NCBI GenBank assembly: GCA_026545225.1
Contig: CM048845.1
Span: 76,301,033 to 76,365,032, forward strand
Reading direction: 5' to 3'
Origin: Cornus controversa
Taxonomy: Eukaryota; Streptophyta; Magnoliopsida; Cornales; Cornaceae
DNA: 64,000 bases
In this document: piece by piece, positions 22,301 through 33,219 of the stretch
Position numbering within the stretch: the first letter of the stretch is position 1
Layout: each line of letters starts with the position of its first letter
Program-made: the position numbers and the translations under genes
Notes under the pieces: model-generated
What the model was told of the DNA's origin: nothing
What the model saw: only the letters and a program-made list of their open reading frames with translations
Database searches by the model: none

Positions 22301-25300
22301 AATAACTACTATGAAGTACTTACCTTTTCATGACAATTTGCACCATTGTAAAACAAATGCATTCGCTTTATGAAAGGTGTAAATGCTTAAGTACAAATGC
22401 CAAAATCTTGCAATAGGTTTAGTCGTATTCAGTGGACATGAATGTTTGAAACATGCGACCAGTTCATGGAAGGTGCAAATCTATATTTTTCACTACAAAT
22501 AAATATTCATAAATATTACTTGTTGATAAACATGCAAAAAAGAGAAAAAAAGGGTATTAGTGATAAATCAACTCCAACATCATTTAACCTTGTATCTATA
22601 TTAGTGAGAAAAAAGGCAATGTCACACAGAATTGTATTATGAGTGGACATGCAAAGTATCAATTCTTGATCCTGAAGTAGGAAGGGCTGTTTTACCTTGT
22701 TTGTTTCTAATAAAAAATGTATTTATTGTCTCTGACATTGACTTTCCATGCTGACAAGGGATGGTGTTGATACGCCAGTATTTTAACTAAAGCTTTTTTT
22801 TTAAAAACCCAGCGGCTATTTGGGGGAAGGTTGCATATTATGGTTTGAATTGTGATCATGATTGTGATAATGGAGCAACACTCATTGATACCAAAGAAAA
22901 TTCTGTTATTAGGACAGAAAAGCACTATACAAAATCAATGTTAGAAGCATTTTAGCAAATACTGTTTCCAAACAACTAGTATAAAGAGTGGCGCTTTGTA
23001 ATTCCTACATCATTTTCTAATAGCCAACGCCTTTTTCTGAAAGCTCCACAGGACAAAATGCTTGAAGCCGCGGAAACACCAAACATACGCTAAGAAAGTT
23101 TGGCTATATGAAGGAAATACCAAACACACACCAAGCTTCTGTGATCCACATTGAGGATAATATACTAAGGGAAGGAAAAGCAACACTTTTTTTAAAAGCC
23201 CCACAGGACAAAATGCTTGAAGCTACAGAAACACCAAACATACACTTAAAAAGTTTGGCTATATGAAGGAAATACCAAACACACACCAAGCTTCTGTGAT
23301 CCACATTGAGGATAATACTAAGGGAAGGAAAAGGTAAAAATGAACACGGACTGAGATAGTAAAGAAAAATATAATAGTGTGGTTTAACTAAAGTTATAGC
23401 CTTAAATATGACGAAACATGATTAATGTATACGATTATATATTTGGGACAAGGTTTAGTGGAGTTGAATTAAGTATAATGAAACAAAGGTCTTCAAATGA
23501 AAAAAAAAAATGTACTACTTTGGGCCATATGAAGAATTATTTTCAAGCCGAAGTTGCAAAAAAGTTAAGTAACTACACCAGAGCCAGGGGAAGAGAGAGA
23601 GTGTAGAACCCAGATTACACAGTCTTGAATGTTGAAAAGAAAGATGTTCAAAGGGAGTTTGAAAGTAGAGAAGAAAGAATAAGAGATGGATGAAGTTTTT
23701 CTTTAGCGTGTAGATCTTATGTTTATTGTTGTATGTGATAAGAAGCAATATTTACGACACTCTGGGTTGGGCTGCCCGATACCTTAATCTAAGCCAACTA
23801 ACCCAAATTGAGGTCATGTAGTTTTTTCCAACTCAAAGCACTATGATACTAATCAAAGCCAGCCAATCACAAGGTTCGCTTTGGGTTCAACCTGTGTGAG
23901 TTGCAGACTTGCAGCTGAGGAGCAAGAGTCAGATTCAATGTAAGACTGCTGAACTCCTGAAATGATTCCCCTTTGGAGAAGCAAGGTTCGGAAAATAATA
24001 AAGCATTCAAAGCACATAAGCACCAATAGACGAACAATTGAAATATTAACAAAAACTTGTAAGAAACATACTCAACATTTGCATAATCCACAGGAAGGGA
24101 CGGCTATCTTCCATATGAAGAGCTAGATGATATCTTTATTATTTTGTAGATTTTATCAACTAGACAAAGCATCCTAAACTATGTCTATATATTATGATTT
24201 AGACAATGTACATCTAAGCAATTAATAAGGCACAAAATAGCAATTATAGAAAAACAATCTATAAACAATCATCCAAAAAAGTTATAGAAACAAGACACAA
24301 CAAGAAGTCAACACAAAGTAGTAGCCGAAGATACAGCCATTTTCGATTTTCTACAACTTCCAAACATTCCTATACTATCAAATTTTTTATTAACTAAAAT
24401 CATGGTTGTTAAAATCGAGATCCAACTTGTAGAATCGTACACAATCCAATTTCACCGAAAGGATCTGAATCGCATGAAAATAGCAGCCTGGGTAGAGTCA
24501 GGGTTGAATAGGTGGAATCATGAGTGGGATCGTACGATTCTATACGATCCCAACGATCTCACCTTTTGTTCTGTTTAGTTACTTTTTAACGCCTGTTGGG
24601 GTAATTTTTGTGTTATATTTTGAAGTATTTGGGCCCAACAGACTTCAGCCCAAGTTGCCCAATGGCCCCAACACATAAGTAATTAGTTATATACTTATAA
24701 AAGCTAGAGAAAACAAGAGAAAAGGAAAAAGGAAAGAGAGAAAAAAGCCCCAGTGAGTAGCGATTGTTTCTCTGTCCCTTTTGCGAAGTGTCGATCAACT
24801 CCAGGAGATTGTTACTCCAACAGCTCCGGCAAGCTCCAACAACCTCCAAGTAAACCTGTCAATGGATCGGATTTTGATTCGAATCCGAGCCAATAATTAG
24901 GATATGGATCGGACATCAATTCGATAATCTGTTAGCGATCCGAATCCGATAATCCATTAGCTTAACAAATCGAATATGGATTATGGTCAATCCTATCCTA
25001 TAATAATCCGATCCGAAATAATATAATATAGAATTTATTCTAAATATATTATCTAATGTTATAACAAATAATATTTACATACTATTAAAATATTTTTTAT
25101 CATTATTTCCTTCTTATTCTTCCCTCTCTCTATTGTGTCTTTCTTTATAGTTTTTTTCTTTAATAAAAAGTCAAATACTTACTTTTCTACTACTTTTTTT
25201 TTTATATTTTATTTTTCTTCTCTATTTTTTTTCCTAATCAATATTTGCTAATCTCTTTTGAAATTAATTTTTTAATTCTTTATAGTTTTTTTCTTTAATA

Positions 25301-28300
25301 AAAAGTCAAATACTTACTTTTCTACTACTTTTTTTTTTTTATATTTTAATTTTCTTCTCTATTTTTTTTCCTAATCATTATTTGCTAATCTCTTTTGAAA
25401 TTAATTTTTTAAAAAAATTTAATTTCTTTTCGGATCGGATATCCGAATAATAACAAATTGGATATGAATTTAATTATATATAATCCGTCGAGTTATCGGA
25501 TCAGATCAGGCTTGATCCGGTCAGAATTCGATCCGTTTACAGACTTACCTCCAAGCCCTCCAGCACAGCTCCGACAAGCTCTAGATTTACTTCAGCTCCA
25601 AAAGTGTGCTACGAAATCAAGCTATTTCAGCCTCTTCTTAACTGTGCGCTTCAAAACATCTTCTCTCTATTCAGATCTTTTCTTCTTATTGGTTGGTTCT
25701 CCACTTCTCTCTCTGTTCTTTTTTTTTCTCTGTTTAGTCCTCTATTTTTCTTCGTTTATTCCTCTGTTCTTTTTCTCTTTTTTTTTTGTTTATTCCTTTG
25801 TTTTTCTTTGTTTATTCCTCTGTTTTTTTCTCTGTTTCAGTTTCTATTCCTCTGTGAAAATAGTGGTGGTTGGTTAGGATAACTAAGTATCAGCGTTTAG
25901 AGATTGTTTTCTCATTTCTGGTTTACATGTTTAAAAGTGTATTCACTTGGAGTGATGGGTGAAAACCCTGAAATCAGCATCATTTTGAGAACTTGACCAG
26001 CATCTGGTTAAATTTTGTTTTATTTTGGAGTAAAGTTCTTAATCTGGGTATTGAAGAACATTTTAATCTCTTTTGAATTTAACTTATCAAAACAAAAAAT
26101 GTTTTCTCAAGTTAGAAGAAGAAACTTTCAAGTTCATCAATTTTGGGCTGAGCATGAGGGTTTTTTTAATCATCTGTTGATACAATTACAGTATGTCTAA
26201 TGGTCTAGGTGCGAGTCGTGTAACAGTGACAAGTCTTCCTTTTTACTTGATAGTTGATACTGAATTGGGAGTTAGTGTTTTTGACTTTATTCCTCTGTTT
26301 TTCTTTGTTTATCACACACAACTTCACAACTTATAAATTGCATAGTTGGCATGAGAGCTCTACCTTTTGAGCTACATTCCCTTGCATATATGTTTGAATT
26401 TATCCCTAGATGTATGTAACTATATTTGGAGTGGTATTTTTGTATATTTTTTGTGTTTTGTGCTTATTCTTGTGATATTTTATAGGTATTATTGTTTGAA
26501 AAGTTAGTTTGAATTGTTTTTCTACTAGTTTTAAAGAATATTACGATTCGCGATCCGATTCTATGATTCCAATCCTATGAAAACCCCAGCAATCCTATGT
26601 AGAATCCCGATCCTGACAACCTTGCCTAAAATATGTTCATAATAGCACAAGAAAAAATTAAACAAGGAAAAAGTAGACCATATATAATTGCAGGACCTAC
26701 TAGAACATAGATCCATTTTTACCTCTTTGAGATTGACCCATTCCCATGTTTCATCTGCTGTATTAATATCATAAACCAGAGCATGCCGGCCCTGGCAATG
26801 TTTGAGAAAAAGGTTAAGCCAAGCACCAATATATACTGGAACGTTGTGTAGTCAATAGTGAGACATACCTCGACAGGGTTATAGTCAGTTATAACAGCCT
26901 CATAGAAGTTATTGTCTTCAGGCCACCTTGTCCAAACTTTCCTTCCGATTAATGGATCAAAGTTTGCTGCTTCAGCAGGACCTGAAGAAACATGGTATGG
27001 AACTTGGGCCCTTCCAGTGAAACCTGTAGAAGGGTACTGCATGGACTCAATTGAGGTTGCAGTAGGCGATGTTTGACTCAGTTAACCAAGGAGAAATGAT
27101 GATGAAAGCTAAATGGACATCAATTTATAATCTTTGAAAAAAAAAATCAACTTACTGATTTTGGCTTCTTGCCCCTCGCTCCTGAGACAGGGCCTCGTTT
27201 CAAGGCCGATGAAGATGGCTGCACAGATGGATGCAATGCAGGAGATGGTGCACTTAAGGTTAAGGAAGCTATTGATTGTGATGTCTTCTGCTTCTTGAGT
27301 GATGCTGAAACAGTAGGACTAGGAATGGGATCATGAACAGGTTGGCTACTACTGAGCATGCCAGGTTGGAGCCCTCTTGCTTTCCTCCACTCCCTAATGA
27401 CAATATTTCAAAAAGTCCAGTTAAAATGAGAAGCCAACAAATATACTGAGATGCCTTGTAAATCATTCTCGGCAAAAGGATGTCATGATAAAGTCAGACC
27501 TTATCCTCCTAATGATGTCATCAGCATTAACCCTGGATAAAAGTTCTCTGTGTTCCTCGTCTGATACTCTCAGCTCTTTTCTCAGTTCAGTTATTAAACT
27601 TTCCTTCTCCTAAAGAAAACACAGCACAAAAGGCTTTTAAACATAATTTATAAAAATTGATATAATACTATGCAAAAGAGTAATAATATACCCAAGTAAT
27701 GGCATCTGATTGAGCTTTAAAGGCCCGAAGGACGGAGCTATATGCTTCTTGCTCTATGTGGTGGATCTGGCTTTCCATATCACTCTGCATCCGAGGGAAG
27801 GGAGCAGTTACTACAACTGCAGATCTTCCATTTCCAGCAGCATGGCCCCCACTTGCAAATCTATTTCGATGTGGAGGGGGAAGGTCATCATCCGTGCCTG
27901 CAGTTATATTAAGGAAAAACTTAACACAGATAAATTCCTTGAATATGCTGGGAAATTTGAGATATACGCAGAGGGGGGAAATATTGAGAGAGAGAGAGAG
28001 AGAGCACAGACAGCAGCATCAACAAGAACAACTTCTTCTTAGGCATGTTGCTCATTTGTTCATATACTTCACAAGAAGCAGATAATTAAATTTTTGTCTC
28101 TTTAAAATTTATATATTTCAGAAGAACCGTTAAGAGTACTATTAACTTTTGTTCCTTTGCAATGTCTCAAAAATATTGCCGAACTATCCTTGACCATGAA
28201 ATCAAGTGGATTAAAAGACAAGAAGAAAAAACAGACACGCTGTATGCAGTTATATGCAAAACTAAAGTAGGCATGGTGAGATTAAAATGAATATACTCAA

Positions 28301-29735
28301 CCATAGTTTCAACGCAAAATAGCCTAATTAAGTACAGAAAACCATAAAGTGATTCCAACCGCAACAACCATTGGCTAGCTTCATTTTGTAATCTACTATC
28401 ACAAGGAAAGTTAAGTAAGCAAGGGTTATTGCATCAGTTCCTTCCCCAAATCAAGAGTCCATATAACAACAAAGAAAGGACATGCCCAAATGACTTCTCC
28501 TCTTTTGTTGCTCTCAAAATCAGAGCAATAAATCTCCATCATGGAAGGAATAAAAAAATGAAAAGCCCAATCATGTAAACCACAATGAAAAGCCATTGTA
28601 GTTGAGGATGCCAAAAAATAAGCTAACTTACAAAAGATAATAGGTCAATCTAGTAAACTCCCTTAAGAAACACATTTTAGGATATATGTAAAGGAATTTA
28701 GCAATATATTATCTATCTGCTTTAAAGTTCTACTGTTGTCAAAGTAGATGAAACTACTGTCTACCTTATCTCCCTTTTGAGCTAGTACTTTTTCCTTCTA
28801 GTTGCTGCATATATTCATTTGTAGATTTCCTTTTAAAATGTAAACCCAAAATGATCTAGTTCTGGTTTCTTATTTATTTATTTATTTTAATAGACGTATA
28901 TTTTGATCTTAATTTAATTATAATGAGCTTGGTGCATTTTAAAACACATGATTGTTCATAACTGCCTAGTTTTAATTTATAATAGATTTCTCATCTATGT
29001 TAAGCCTGGGTCAGAAATGGAATCCAGAATTCAGCAAAACTTCCAAATTGGAGGGAGTGATGGAGGAACTGGCTTCAGCCCATAAACTAAAACATTGTCA
29101 AGCGTAATCCTAAGAGGAGGGGGAAATCTAAAGAGATACCTCAATCTCCTAGTTTCCAAATCTAAAGAGATCCTCGACCATTACTTGGATTATACAACCT
29201 CCAAATATGAAATTGAGCTATAATATCATGTTGAGAGAGATGCTAAACCACAATTGACAACGGAGATGATTGATACAATAGAGGCAGGGAAATGTTGGGA
29301 GGGTATGCAATTTTAATACGTCTAGGGTATCTCTTTAATAACCCACAACTGTATTATGAGTTCCATGCAATTTTCCAAAGCAACTCTAACTTTTTATTGC
29401 ACAAAAACCATATATGCCGAAAGTGCAAACATATGTTAAAATTCATCTTGAGTTATCACGCAATAAAAGAAAAGAAAAAGAAAGAAATGAAAATTAGCTC
29501 CAAGTAAGCCATAAAACAGATTATCATCGAATCAAGCCCTAAACCCTAATTTTACTGTTTCAAAATGCCCGACAAAGAAACTTATCAAGTAAATGACAAA
29601 CTCATGGCGATTATAACATAATTCACAGAAAAAGCTCTTATAAACCCTAGAAAAAACCGATAATTGTATACATAAACAGTAAAAGATACCAACTTTGATA
29701 TACTCACCACTACTATCAGAAAGTTCATAGGCCAT
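19320..29735 (-). CDS. EML3: EMSY-LIKE protein (EML3-type), ENT + Tudor/Agenet domain, complete gene
   Basis: Ten coding exons (minus strand, high to low): 29735-29708, 27897-27692, 27609-27500, 27393-27156, 27045-26869, 26791-26723, 20603-20361, 20280-20212, 20128-20065, 19498-19320. All junctions are GT-AG and in phase, giving 1383 nt and 460 residues. The start [17 protein letters not shown] is the family N-terminus. An ENT domain covers residues about 48-118 ([40 protein letters not shown]). A Ser/Pro/Lys-rich linker with RKARGLQPG and [16 protein letters not shown] follows. The Tudor/Agenet-like domain lies at about 224-284 ([20 protein letters not shown], then [16 protein letters not shown]). 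Then come a Gly/Arg-rich stretch, a predicted coiled coil (about 346-398) and a charged tail ending QQDEGGGM. Plant EML proteins are nuclear, bind histone H3 tails through the Tudor domain and act with EDM2 in silencing and immunity (knowledge). The 6.1-kb sixth intron is swollen by transposons. Reading through the last intron would end the protein at SGNN (404 residues). Confidence 0.93.
21095..21305. mobile_element. MITE with about 50-bp inverted ends, in EML3 intron 6
   Basis: The left end (ccgatacattctctctccaagcatctccaagcctccatccaacg) and the reverse complement of the right end (ccaatactttttctctcaagcatcttcaagcctaaatctaacgg) match over about 45 bp. The exact borders and target duplication could not be fixed. 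There is no coding capacity. It lies between exons 6 and 7 of EML3. Confidence 0.6.
22170..22275. repeat. Short tandem duplication, unit about 56 bp
   Basis: The phrase cactaaggaccaaactagga followed by ataaca(t/c)gtaagcaggtaaa occurs twice in a row with one substitution and a small indel, inside EML3 intron 6. Confidence 0.8.
23024..23331. repeat. 155-bp tandem duplication in EML3 intron 6
   Basis: Two head-to-tail copies share ccacaggacaaaatgcttga, gtttggctatatgaagg and aagcttctgtgatccaca. They are offset by 155 bp (23052 against 23207) and differ by about ten changes. They create two overlapping minus-strand frames that look protein-like only because of the duplication. Confidence 0.9.
24851..25546. 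mobile_element. Nested 696-bp element with 9-bp target duplication (MULE-like)
   Basis: The perfect 9-bp repeat ACCTCCAAG flanks it at 24842-24850 and 25547-25555. The ends are inverted: TAAACCTGTCAATGGATCGG on the left, and AAGTCTGTAAACGGATCGAA as the reverse complement of the right. The subterminal regions are rich in repeated GGATCGGAT/ATCCGAAT words. The duplication length suggests a Mutator-type insertion. There is no coding capacity. Confidence 0.78.
25141..25411. repeat. 135-bp tandem duplication inside the nested element
   Basis: The segment starting ttctttatagtttttttctt is repeated with an offset of 135 bp (25141 and 25276). Only poly-T length changes and a few substitutions separate the copies. 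Confidence 0.9.
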
Positions 29736-29910
29736 GGCGGTTTATTCAAACCAGATGCTCAGTCAAATTCATAAGTAATTTTCCCATAGAACAAAAAGAC
29801 ACCAAAATCTGCAATTTTACCCAAAAAAAATAGGGTTCCATCAATTTATTTATTTTGCTAAGTAGGGTTCCATCAATTTAAACAACGAGAAAGTTAAAAA
29901 TTTCTCATAC

Positions 29911-30200
29911 CTCGATCTTCGATATCCTGAGGATCCCAATACGAAGATGAAGAAGAAGAAGAATAAGAGAAGGCGGATCAGTGATCACAGATAGAGTGGT
30001 TCGGTGACCTAGGTTATTGAAGAAGAAAGTTACAAGAGAGAGAGATGAAGAGAGAGTAGTTCGATGGGATTTTGTGGCTCCTGGTGGTTCGGGGCCGTCG
30101 ACGGAGCTTAGCCACGGTGGTTCGGCGAGAGGACGGATGAGAGAGATTGGGAAAGAGGAGAGAGAGAGATTGGGAAAGAGAGAGAAGGAAACGACGCCGG
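29911..30200 (-). other. EML3: Probable 5' untranslated exon and promoter-proximal region of EML3
   Basis: On the minus strand a CT-rich, GAA-rich stretch ends in GATCGAG followed by the donor GTATGAG (exon edge at 29911). It would splice to an acceptor just upstream of the start codon (actgag, about 29757). The (CTCTCT)n-type pyrimidine tracts are common in plant 5' leaders. The transcription start is not visible. A dispersed repeat begins immediately beyond about 30209. Confidence 0.55.
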
Positions 30201-30208
30201 TGTTCTGG

Positions 30209-30600
30209 GTCCTGTTTGGAATCAAATTCAACAGAGGAAGGAATTACAAGAAGGAAAGGAATTGAAAGAATTTGACATAGAATAAGTTGTTTGGCTCATA
30301 GTATTATAGAATATAAAATATTTTACACTGTGAACGGAATGAAATTCAAATACACCCAAATCATTTATTAGTGATTTCAAAATAAAATTAAGAAAACCCA
30401 AATTCAATCCCGTTTTGAAATTCTTAGCTCCAACTTACAAGTAATCAATTTTTTTTATACTAAAATTCACTTTCCTTCCTAATAAAAATTTCTTCGTTTT
30501 GGAATTAAAGGCCCCAGAAAAAAAAAAAAAGACTTGAAATAGAAAAGTATTTTTCTATTGAAGTCCAAAGAAATGAATTCTTTCACCATGTGTTGAAGCA
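30209..30600. repeat. Dispersed repeat abutting the EML3 5' end (copy 1)
   Basis: From about 30357 to 30600 the sequence (ttattagtgatttcaaaata, then aaattaagaaaacccaaatt, then ttcgttttggaattaaagg) is a diverged copy of 51660-51915. The left part begins ggtcctgtttggaatcaaat, which is like the end of a plant DNA transposon, but the matching end was not identified. Confidence 0.65.
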
Positions 30601-31003
30601 AAAATCATCAAACAACTTCACTTTATTGTTTTATTGGATAGAGAGAATTAAAATATTGGTGTCAGGATGATATGAACAAAGAAAATTCATGCGATAGAGA
30701 ATGATGTAGGAATGAAATAACAGTAACTTTCAACATGCTATACTTTTTCATATAAAATAGAATCAGTTTTAAAAATAGAATATTTGATCAACTTTAATTT
30801 AATTGTTATATGAAAAAAAATTAATTACCCATTAAATTAAAACTTTTTAAATCAAGATATAATCCGTCTTTTTCTTATAGTCAAGATTAATATAATCATT
30901 TATACGAAAAAAATAATACTTTATTAAAATTAAGAGTGATAAAACAAGATCCTTCATTTTCTTTCACAACTTAAAATATAGCAAATTATATATATGGGCA
31001 TGT

Positions 31004-31006
<3 letters not shown>

Positions 31007-31059
<53 letters not shown>
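31007..31059. repeat. (AT)n microsatellite, left of the long-TIR element
   Basis: About 26 AT units. The long-inverted-repeat element starts directly after it. Confidence 0.97.
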
Positions 31060-31062
<3 letters not shown>

Positions 31063-32594
31063 TTCAACTGCTCCTGAGTCCCTAGTGAGTAGGAAGTAGT
31101 CTACATACTTTTAATTATAACTTTAGGATCTAATCCTAAGGCTGTTAATTAAAATAAGGTTCTTCACTCTTATATTAGGAAATTTACCAAAATTTTATTT
31201 CTATTAAACACTAATAATATAAAATGACAATAATAGACATTACTTAAAGGAAAAAAAAACTGTTATGGTGATGCCTGAATCAAACTAGATTCTCACCACC
31301 ACTACAAATTAGAGAAATATACACACACACACATACATCAGTGAATATTAGTTTATCATGAAGCTCATGCGAAACACATAATCATGTTCCAATTCTTTCC
31401 TATTTACTTATTATAAGTGAGAGAGAGAGAGCGTTTTTTCCGCACTAAAAGAGAGGGAAATTGACTAGCCATTAATGATCAAAGTGTCTCTCTCTCTCTA
31501 ATTTATGTATAAACATATACATGTGGCTTTTTATTCTCTAGTGTATATATATATATAGTTGATCATCATATATAGTAGTTTTGTTAAAAAAAAATTAAAT
31601 TATTTAACACAAATAATGAATTCTAATATATAAAAAAAAATTTACATGAGATTTTATAAACAATATTTATTCTGTGTTTATAATAATTAGTATAGAATGA
31701 AATATATATAATCTTTGCTTTTGTAGGTGTGTATATATATAAAAAATGAATATAATGAAATATATGTATACAATTTTTATTATGTGTTTATAATAAGGGA
31801 GGCAATATTTGCATACTCCTTTTCTACAATTACACTTCAATTTTAAAAAAAATTACAATTCAATTCCTAACTTCATAAATAAATATTTTTTTTTTCAAAT
31901 ATCAAAGCTACACTTTCAGTTATTAATAAGTTTTTTTAGAGGCTTTATTTTTGTTCTTGTTTGTTGTTGTAATTGGTTGTTGGGTTTAATAAAAGTGGAT
32001 TTAGGAAAAATAAATAAATAAATAATTGTGCACATGCGTTATTCATCAAAATTGGGTTCTGAATGGTAGTTCCTTGTAACTTAACTGATCTCTTATTTCT
32101 TACACTGATGCATACAAATATGTAGCAGTTAGTAACTGTGTAAGCCTCTTGATCAGGAAGATTTTGTTAGTGCTATTTTGCAAGTGATGATGATTCAAGT
32201 TGCACAATCCGTGAATCAACTCATGACTTTTTCTTCCACTGTATGCCTAACTTGGATGATAATTAATTTATGAATTTCTTTTTATAATTGATGAGTAACA
32301 GACGAACTTACAAGTTAAAGATTGGAAAAGGGTTTCTTTTTTCGATTAATACAGGGAGTATGCAATTAGGACTTTGATAAGGTCATTGGGTTTTCATAAC
32401 AGTTTTTTTTTCTCTTTTAAGTAATGTCTATTATTGTCATTTTACATTATTAGTGTTTAATATAAATAAAATTTTGGTAAGTTTCCTAATATAAGAGTAA
32501 AGAACCTTATTTTAATTAACAGCCTTAGGATTTGATCCTAAGGTTATAATTAAAAGTGTGTAGACTACTTCCTACTCACCAGAGAACAGTTGAA

Positions 32595-32597
<3 letters not shown>
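31060..32597. mobile_element. 1.54-kb element with about 200-bp terminal inverted repeats, lying between two (AT)n tracts
   Basis: The left terminus 31060-31268 and the right terminus 32395-32597 are inverted copies of each other. The left starts GTGTTCAACTG and the reverse complement of the right starts GTGTTCAACTG. Both continue through a diverged GTGAGTAGGAAGTAGTCTAC stretch and caccttattttaatt-type text to CTGTTATG. One small indel separates them near the tip. Each end joins an (AT)n tract of about 50 bp. The simplest reading is a non-autonomous DNA transposon inserted in, and duplicating or expanding, an AT microsatellite, much as the rice Micron elements are described (knowledge). The 1.1-kb interior has no recognisable protein. 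Confidence 0.8.

Positions 32598-32649
<52 letters not shown>
32598..32649. repeat. (AT)n microsatellite, right of the long-TIR element
   Basis: About 25 TA/AT units, mirroring the tract at 31007-31059. Confidence 0.97.
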
Positions 32650-32651
<2 letters not shown>

Positions 32652-33219
32652 TGTGTGGCAAGTATATAACATAGCTACAATATATAAAGAGAAAATAACG
32701 CCAATTACCTATTTTATATATATATAAATATTCTCGAATGAGTTATAAAAAAGAGAGAAATTAATGAAGAGAGAGATGATGATTTTAATAATAAGTGTGA
32801 ATGTAATGACCATTCCATAACTCAAGAAGTGGAATGATTTTGTTGGACTGAGCATTCCAATAGAATGACTATTCTATTTCTAATGTAGCAGAACAAACGA
32901 GAAAAAGGAAACTAGAAGTAAAATGACCATTCCATTCCACCTCCATTCCTGTGTACCAAATTAGTCATAAGTGTTTAAATATTTCTAGTATGAACGAAAA
33001 TGTTTCAACTTTCTACAAGACGGAGAAGTTAGGACCAGAGTCAACACTCACAAGTTAATACTTGTAATCGTATAACAGAAAAGTAATTTTGTATTAAATT
33101 TTGGCATACCTTTTGATGTGCTCGACTCTCCTTTTTATAAAAAAGTGTTTGGTAGTAGTGCTTAACCTTGTGATCAGTCCCTTTGCCTTCTCCACCAAAA
33201 AATACGAGAGTTATCAGAA
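32650..33219. other. Intergenic, MITE-like scrap only
   Basis: No gene. Around 32810-32965 the words accattccataac and accattccattccacctcc, ending tgtaccaaatta, resemble one end of a common plant 'GGTACA...GGAATGG' element. Borders are not resolved. Confidence 0.35.

Larger units (their letters stand above)
24401..26625. mobile_element. 2.2-kb DNA transposon with inverted ends in EML3 intron 6
   Basis: The left end (catggttgttaaaatcgaga) and the reverse complement of the right end (gcaaggttgtcaggatcggg) match as inverted repeats. Both sides carry CTAAAAT (24394-24400 and 26626-26632), a likely target duplication of 7-8 bp that would suit hAT. No transposase was found. The interior holds a nested element (24851-25546) and pyrimidine-rich text at 25650-25850 that makes long low-complexity frames without protein meaning. 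Part of the interior (from about 24596, tgttggggtaatttttgtg, with acttataaaagc near 24694) looks LTR-like, but its other end was not found. Confidence 0.6.

Noticed and set aside
23010..23304. Two similar minus-strand frames as a tandem gene pair
   Set aside because: They are products of the 155-bp tandem duplication in an intron, with no start context or homology.
25458..25882. Plus-strand frames of 92-139 residues, very rich in Phe, Leu and Ser
   Set aside because: Translation of a pyrimidine-rich tract inside a transposon in the EML3 intron. It only resembles a membrane protein by composition.
29905..30265. Overlapping frames on both strands at the EML3 leader
   Set aside because: They arise from CT/GA-rich leader sequence. 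The gene model places a non-coding 5' exon here.
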